A stretch of 18,371 nt of DNA from Calditrichia bacterium (GTDB lineage Bacteria > Calditrichota > Calditrichia > RBG-13-44-9). Below, in pieces: positions 13,863-18,371 of the stretch. Each line of letters starts with the position of its first letter. The first letter of the stretch is position 1. The position numbers and the translations under genes are program-made. The stretch covers positions 5,396 through 23,766 of the forward strand of contig JALXCH010000173.1 in the NCBI GenBank assembly GCA_026991005.1, in the 5' to 3' direction. The notes below the pieces were generated by a model, which was given only the letters and a program-made list of their open reading frames with translations, was not told the DNA's origin and did not search any database.

Positions 13863-14771
13863 TTAAATGTTTATTACTTTACACATGCCATAACCAATGG
13901 TGGCATTGCCACCCACCTGTAGAATCTGCTTCCAGTTCAAATTATTTAATTCGTCCCATAATTTTCTAACATCTTCCGCAATAGGATAACTTAAAAAGCT
14001 GTAAAACCGGGTCTCCCGGGGTACCACCTCTTCGTACCACAAATTAACGCTGATGCCGTTTTCCAGATTGTTCCGGGCAATCACCGGTAACTCCCGGCAC
14101 AGAGTTTTCAAATCATCATCGTGGAGCAGGGCGATGTCCTTTCCCAATAACTCTTCGGCTGACTTAACATCCTCATTTTTAATTTTCGCTTCCAATTCTC
14201 CATTTTCTAGAAAAATTTTTTCATCCGTATCCTCATTAAAAATAATGGGTTCTCCTTTTTGAACAGAAGTATCTAATAATGGTTTAAATTCCCCTTCAAA
14301 TTCGTTGCGCTTATCTCGAGATATAAACAGTTCCACCTTCTCCAGAAACTCCTGTAATCGTTCCGGTGAGGTTGCCCGGAAAAACGGACGTACATTACTG
14401 CGTACCGGTAGCACCAGCAGGTGTGCTTCGTAAAACAGATGAGTTCCCTGCGTGAATTGGGGAGCGGCATTTTTCTCCTTTTCCTCTGCTTCTTTTTTAT
14501 TTTCCACCGGGTTGATTTTAGCAGAACCGAATATTTCTTCAACCTTACTGTCCCGGTGTCCTTTTAGCGGTTCATCCGGGTTTTTTAGAAAAGCCAGTAA
14601 TTCCCGAAATGCTCCTTTTATTCCGCTGCTGTGAATCACCGGAAACTCGGTGATGGGATCCCGCTGCACAATTTTGTCCACAATGCCGTAGGTGGTATCC
14701 CCGCTTCCTACATGGGCGTTGGTTAAACAACGCAGTAAAAATAAGTCGGTTGTGATGTGTGTTCCATTCAT
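13863..14771 (-). CDS. cmr4: Type III-B CRISPR RAMP protein Cmr4 (target RNA nuclease)
   Basis: The 302-residue Cas7-family backbone subunit cuts bound target RNA at regular intervals. The N-terminus contains NAHVGSGDTTYGIVDKIVQRDP, equivalent to the family motif G-x-x-D-x-x-x-Q-R, whose Asp (Asp32 here) is the catalytic residue in studied Cmr4 proteins. FPVIHSSGIKGAFRE is the RAMP signature, and the end reads QVGGNATIGYGMC. I start it at 14771 because GAGGAAGG precedes that ATG and the gene then begins 16 nt after the cmr3 stop. A longer frame to 14855 would overlap cmr3 and lacks family similarity. The acidic segment at about residues 95-200 looks like the variable thumb-bearing region. Confidence 0.92.
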   Translation of the reverse strand: MNGTHITTDLFLLRCLTNAHVGSGDTTYGIVDKIVQRDPITEFPVIHSSGIKGAFRELLAFLKNPDEPLKGHRDSKVEEIFGSAKINPVENKKEAEEKEKNAAPQFTQGTHLFYEAHLLVLPVRSNVRPFFRATSPERLQEFLEKVELFISRDKRNEFEGEFKPLLDTSVQKGEPIIFNEDTDEKIFLENGELEAKIKNEDVKSAEELLGKDIALLHDDDLKTLCRELPVIARNNLENGISVNLWYEEVVPRETRFYSFLSYPIAEDVRKLWDELNNLNWKQILQVGGNATIGYGMCKVINI

Positions 14772-14787
14772 GGCCTTCCTCATGGCT

Positions 14788-15948
14788 TTATAAGTTAACG
14801 TACGATGTGGGTGGTTTAATTTCACTATTGACCACTGCATAAAAATTGTAACCAATCTGGCGAAATAATTTTTTATCCAGCTCCCGTGCGATCCCGCTCA
14901 CCCTGTCCGGCTCTACGTACAACACCGAGCCCCGCTTGAGCAAATTGTATTTTGCACTTTTACGGGCTGCTTCCGCATCTTCTCTTGATAAATTTGCATA
15001 TTTTTCGGTATTTCTCACATCAGTACGGATAAAGCGAAAATCTACGGTTTCGGTGAGTGCGAAAAAGGTATGCTGATAAACTGTATTACTCACAAAGGCG
15101 TCGCTGAGCAGAATAATTTTTTGCCAGGGTCCCACGGACTGCTGCAATTTCAAATCCTTGGAAAAGAAAAAATCATCAAGGGTGCGGTTATCATCTGCCA
15201 TAGGTTGGACGTGCATTTTAAATTGAGAACGCTCTTTTCCCAGAGTCACCTGGGTGGATTGCAACACGTCCTCGGAACCAGTGTTTAATTCCCCGGGTAT
15301 TTGCGAGTCCTCTATTTCCACATAAAAAGCAAACTTCCAATCCCCTTTGAAATACATGAAATATTGCTTGTAATAGCCTCCCTCGTCTTCTGCGCCGCTC
15401 TGGTCTTTCCATACTCCGGGTTGGGGAGAACTCTCGAAGATGGCTTCTTCAGAAACAGTTTCGCCGTTTTCGGCAATCCATTGCACATCAATTCCCGTTT
15501 TGGGATCATATCCATATAAACGTGGGATAGATTCCTTTTCCCCGCCGCTATTCAAAAAAACCGCTCTGCCACTTTCCTCATCCAGGGTAAAATTGCAGTC
15601 CAGCGGAGCCGGAAAATAGCGCATTTCTCCCTTCATAAGAAACACCGGTGAAAGCCGGCGGATAATTCCGGAATCTTGCTCTTTACATGAATCGTTTATA
15701 TGGAAACTTTGTGTTCCAATTAAGCGAACGGCGTGTTGTTTGTTTGTGATCTGCCCCTTCTTTTTATAGTCGATTAAACCGTATCTGTCCAATATTGCTT
15801 TACGCAACATCCCCAGAAGGGTGGTTTGCTGGGGAAAACGCTCGGAACGAATGAGATAATTATCGTTTCCGATTGTGCCAAAAGTTTTTTCGCCCCCGAA
15901 AAAGAATTTTGTTAACGGAGTTAAGGTAATGCGGTACACGCGACTCAT
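14788..15948 (-). CDS. cmr3: Type III-B CRISPR RAMP protein Cmr3
   Basis: The 386-residue Cas5-like subunit holds the crRNA 5' handle together with Cas10. Recognisable parts are the N-terminal strand YRITLTPLTKFFFGGEKTFG, the family motif RFPQQTTLLGMLR, RRLSPVFLMKGEMRYFPAPLD, and near the end KRGSVLYVEPDRVSG and RQIGYNFYAVV. The ATG at 15946-15948 overlaps the cmr2 stop as ATGA and follows AGGGAGAAG. A longer open frame to 16092 would lie inside cmr2 and is rejected. A clear member of the family with normal length. Confidence 0.92.
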   Translation of the reverse strand: MSRVYRITLTPLTKFFFGGEKTFGTIGNDNYLIRSERFPQQTTLLGMLRKAILDRYGLIDYKKKGQITNKQHAVRLIGTQSFHINDSCKEQDSGIIRRLSPVFLMKGEMRYFPAPLDCNFTLDEESGRAVFLNSGGEKESIPRLYGYDPKTGIDVQWIAENGETVSEEAIFESSPQPGVWKDQSGAEDEGGYYKQYFMYFKGDWKFAFYVEIEDSQIPGELNTGSEDVLQSTQVTLGKERSQFKMHVQPMADDNRTLDDFFFSKDLKLQQSVGPWQKIILLSDAFVSNTVYQHTFFALTETVDFRFIRTDVRNTEKYANLSREDAEAARKSAKYNLLKRGSVLYVEPDRVSGIARELDKKLFRQIGYNFYAVVNSEIKPPTSYVNL

Positions 15949-17723
15949 ATTTCTTCTCCCTTTAAAAAACTTACGGTGCGCAACAGTCCAAATAATTGGT
16001 GAATGGATTTTTCGGCTGCGGTACTTCCCTGAAGATGTTTCTGAATTTTTTCTACATCGGTGTAAACAGCCGGAATTAACTCGCCTACCCATTGCAGGTA
16101 GGGTCGGAGATTCCCGTCATCATCCAGATGAATGGATTCGTTAAAGCTATTGACCATAAAGTTGGCTACTCGCTGGGGTTCTTTTCCGATGTGAGCCAGT
16201 AGTCCTTCGCTGGCGCGCAGTTTGTAAACCACCGATTTCAGCATCTCCTTTTCATTTTCCGTGTCAGGGTCGTGATTCATGATTTTTTTGAAATGCTGAT
16301 ATGTTTGCGAGTGAAAATTGAATATTCCACCGAATTGATTCCCGCTATGTTTCTGGATGGTGTAAGCCAGAGCGTTTTTCCCCGGTACCTTTTTGGCAAT
16401 TCCGAACAGATGGTATCGAGCCTGCTCCAGGGATTCGCCCATGGGAAAGGCGTAATAGGTAATGGAGACGCCAAAGGAGAGGCTGGGGTTGTGCTCACTG
16501 TATTCGGCCATGGACGTTTTAAATTCCTGGTCCAGCATTTCCAGTAGATCAAAAATATGATAGCCATTTTTGTCTCCGGGCTGGCGAGCTTTCATCATGG
16601 AAACCGGTGCGAAGAAAAGCAGGTCGTCGCCTCCGGCATACACCGGCGCTCCGCCGTACTGGTGAATTTTAAGCGCTGCCCTGGCAGCAAATCGGGTGAG
16701 CTTCTCACTGAATGTTCGGATTTGTTCAGGGTCGGTACCGATTTCTTCCAGGATGCTTCCCACATTATCCCCGTCAGCATAAACAATGGCAACATACTTG
16801 TGGTAAGTTCGAAAATGGTCTTCGAAGGTTGAGTCTCTCGATAACTCGGCAAGAAATTCTTTTTCCTCTAGAAGTTCATCTTTGATATCGGTAGGGATAT
16901 TTTTAGTTTCTTCCGATTCTTTCGAATCTTTACCGGAACTATCCTTAAACACCCCAATCTTCTTGAGATATTTTATTAAATATTCTGAATATTCATTTTT
17001 TACTTTATTAATATATCCCAATTCCCGGGTAGAAACCTCCACCAGAGAATCGAAACCAAAGCGTGTTACTTCCGGAATGGCCGGATGTGCCGGATGTTTG
17101 TAACCGCCAAAGGCTTCGGTAATTAATTCTTCAGATTCATTAATTCTGTCAAGGAAACGAAATAAGGATTTCTTTTCATCTTCCCGGGGAAAATTACTTT
17201 GCAGTTCCAGCGTGTCCAGAAGAGGAGAGAGGGAAAAGATAATATTTTCATCTTCCGGTAATTCTTTAAGAAGAAAATAAATCTGGAAATATTGTTGAAG
17301 TTCGTTTAGCGTGTTCTTCAAACCTAAACTTTTGACAGAACTTATGAGTTTATCTATCTTTTCCAGGGCTTCATTGGCGGCTTTTTGCGTTTTTTGTAAA
17401 ATATTCGTTTTCTGGTCTTCGTCAATCAGTATGTACAGGCGATCCGGGAAAAGACCTGTACCCAGTTTCATAATCTGTTTTATATTTTCATCGTTATCTA
17501 AAGATGAACTCCATTTCGGGGGACACGCATTCCATTCAAATAAATCCGGATAGGGAAGTAAAATATTTTCCCGTTTGATGGCATTTTCTTGAATCAGTTT
17601 GCAGATGATGTCGCGCATGATTCGCGAAAACAGATAACTGGCACCCCATAACTCCCGGGTGTGTCGGGTATTTAACAGGGTTTTAACGATAGGGCCGGTG
17701 GTGAGAGCGAGGTATGTTTTCAT
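15945..17723 (-). CDS. cmr2: Type III-B Cas10/Cmr2, cyclase-competent, without HD nuclease domain
   Basis: The 592-residue large subunit is short for Cmr2 (about 870 residues when an HD domain is present). It starts directly with the Cmr2 N-terminal palm-type segment LALTTGPIVKTLLNTRHTRELWGASYLFS. There is no preceding HD domain, so no target-activated DNase is expected. The second palm has VAIVYADGDNVG (311-322) and VYAGGDDLLFF (361-371). The GGDD pair is the catalytic site that makes cyclic oligoadenylates from ATP when target RNA is bound. A matching CARF-domain effector should exist but is not in this window. A charged linker (about 258-300) varies in the family. The start at 17723 overlaps the upstream gene as ATGA. 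Confidence 0.93.
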   Translation of the reverse strand: MKTYLALTTGPIVKTLLNTRHTRELWGASYLFSRIMRDIICKLIQENAIKRENILLPYPDLFEWNACPPKWSSSLDNDENIKQIMKLGTGLFPDRLYILIDEDQKTNILQKTQKAANEALEKIDKLISSVKSLGLKNTLNELQQYFQIYFLLKELPEDENIIFSLSPLLDTLELQSNFPREDEKKSLFRFLDRINESEELITEAFGGYKHPAHPAIPEVTRFGFDSLVEVSTRELGYINKVKNEYSEYLIKYLKKIGVFKDSSGKDSKESEETKNIPTDIKDELLEEKEFLAELSRDSTFEDHFRTYHKYVAIVYADGDNVGSILEEIGTDPEQIRTFSEKLTRFAARAALKIHQYGGAPVYAGGDDLLFFAPVSMMKARQPGDKNGYHIFDLLEMLDQEFKTSMAEYSEHNPSLSFGVSITYYAFPMGESLEQARYHLFGIAKKVPGKNALAYTIQKHSGNQFGGIFNFHSQTYQHFKKIMNHDPDTENEKEMLKSVVYKLRASEGLLAHIGKEPQRVANFMVNSFNESIHLDDDGNLRPYLQWVGELIPAVYTDVEKIQKHLQGSTAAEKSIHQLFGLLRTVSFLKGEEI

Positions 17724-18371
17724 GATGTTTTCTCGATTTTAATTTTTTGATAACCGTGATGTTGAGCAACTGTTTTTGAATTTTTATTTTCCCAATTAGA
17801 AACATCTTCAAAATTTTCTCCTAACCATGGAGAATCCAGAAAATTACAAAGGCTAAAATTTTCGGGGATTTCAAGTGTAAATAATTCTTTATTAATTTTT
17901 TTATTTCTTATTTTAGCTTTTAAAGTAAAGGAATATTCTCTTTTATTATCTTGCCCTTTTGTCCATAATTGTTGTGGAATTTTATAACATATTAAATAAA
18001 TTCTATTGTCAAAAATTTTAAAAGTAACTGGAGATTTAAAACGTTCTATTTTATTTTCTTTTTCCTTTTCTTTATTGTTTATTTCAATAATTACCGAATT
18101 GTTTGCATCATGCACACCGTATTCATTATGTTGCGCTAACCCTAATAAGGCTCTTAAATACTTATAATTTTCTGGTTTTAATTTATTTTTTTGGGAAACA
18201 TCACTGTCTGATTCACATCCAGCTATCCGATTATATGTAATATTTTTATTTTTTCTTAAAGCATTCCAAACATCCGGAAATTTGTCGTGAATTTCTTTTT
18301 TAATTCGTCGTTTTTCCCATCTAATATTATCTGACTTGCAGAAATACTTCATCAAATCTGATTTATAATAC
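17720..18371 (-). CDS. cmr1: Probable Cmr1, C-terminal part, cut by the window edge
   Basis: The frame is open to the right edge, so at least 217 C-terminal residues are present and the true start is outside. Its first possible internal starts (TTG 18355, ATG 18352) have no ribosome binding site. The order cmr1-cmr2-cmr3-cmr4-cmr5-cmr6 and the ATGA overlap with cmr2 point to Cmr1, the RAMP subunit at the 3' end of the complex. YLRALLGLAQHNEYG and IERFKSPVTFKIFDNRIYLI fit the R-x-L-L-G-L and R-x-x-S-P-[VL] pattern of the C-terminal half of Cmr1-like proteins. Base composition is far more AT-rich than in the other cmr genes (about 20 to 30% G+C by eye). An unrelated protein in this slot cannot be excluded. 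Confidence 0.65.
   Translation of the reverse strand, partial: YYKSDLMKYFCKSDNIRWEKRRIKKEIHDKFPDVWNALRKNKNITYNRIAGCESDSDVSQKNKLKPENYKYLRALLGLAQHNEYGVHDANNSVIIEINNKEKEKENKIERFKSPVTFKIFDNRIYLICYKIPQQLWTKGQDNKREYSFTLKAKIRNKKINKELFTLEIPENFSLCNFLDSPWLGENFEDVSNWENKNSKTVAQHHGYQKIKIEKTS

Noticed and set aside
14772..14855. Longer start for cmr4 overlapping cmr3
   Set aside because: GAGGAAGG precedes the ATG at 14771 and the conserved RAMP N-terminus begins there.
15949..16092. Longer start for cmr3 overlapping cmr2 by about 150 bp
   Set aside because: The extension is basic and low-similarity; the internal ATG has AGGGAGAAG and an ATGA overlap with cmr2.

Overview
The window is bacterial: genes are tightly packed, have Shine-Dalgarno sites and overlap by ATGA. 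It combines a divergent two-gene ATP-citrate lyase (the citrate-cleaving enzyme of the reductive TCA cycle) with a reverse-transcriptase-containing type III-B CRISPR-Cas locus. This fits an autotrophic or mixotrophic, possibly thermophilic or anaerobic bacterium. The phylum cannot be fixed from sequence reading alone.

Layout. Bases 1-102 (+) are the C-terminal end of a gene that begins outside the window. Bases 103-746 are AT-rich intergenic DNA with several short palindromes. Bases 747-4730 (+) hold the ATP-grasp and citrate-binding subunit (418 aa) and an unusually long CoA-ligase plus citrate-synthase-like subunit (903 aa). Bases 4866-5501 (-) encode an unrecognised small membrane protein with a signal peptide. 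From 5531 to the right edge the window is a CRISPR locus whose CRISPR parts all read leftward: array 1 (5531-6509) with leader 1, a rightward BrnT/CopG-like toxin-antitoxin pair (6896-7472), array 2 (7651-8465) with leader 2, cas2, a cas6-RT-cas1 triple fusion (8910-11561), array 3 (11671-12329) with leader 3, then cmr6, cmr5, cmr4, cmr3, cmr2/cas10 and the C-terminal part of a probable cmr1 running off the edge.

How it should work. The Cmr genes encode the RNA-guided interference complex. Its Cas10 keeps a GGDD cyclase motif but has no N-terminal HD nuclease, so cyclic oligoadenylate signalling is the likely output. The Cas6-RT-Cas1 fusion plus Cas2 would process crRNA and acquire spacers, including from RNA. 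All three arrays share one 36-bp repeat family and one leader family, so one adaptation module probably serves all of them.

The most unusual part is the arrays. Nine of about 23 repeats carry the same insertion of about 59 bp at the same internal point. In crRNA sense this point lies at the junction between the repeat hairpin and the 3' GGTTGAGAC, where Cas6 should cut, and the insertion duplicates the handle-like GGTTGAG. A 32-bp palindrome fills spacer slots repeatedly in all three arrays, a composite element of about 138 bp recurs in arrays 1 and 3, and one hairpin-forming spacer is present three times in tandem. The arrays look like a site where structured repetitive DNA or RNA has been captured and amplified next to a reverse transcriptase.
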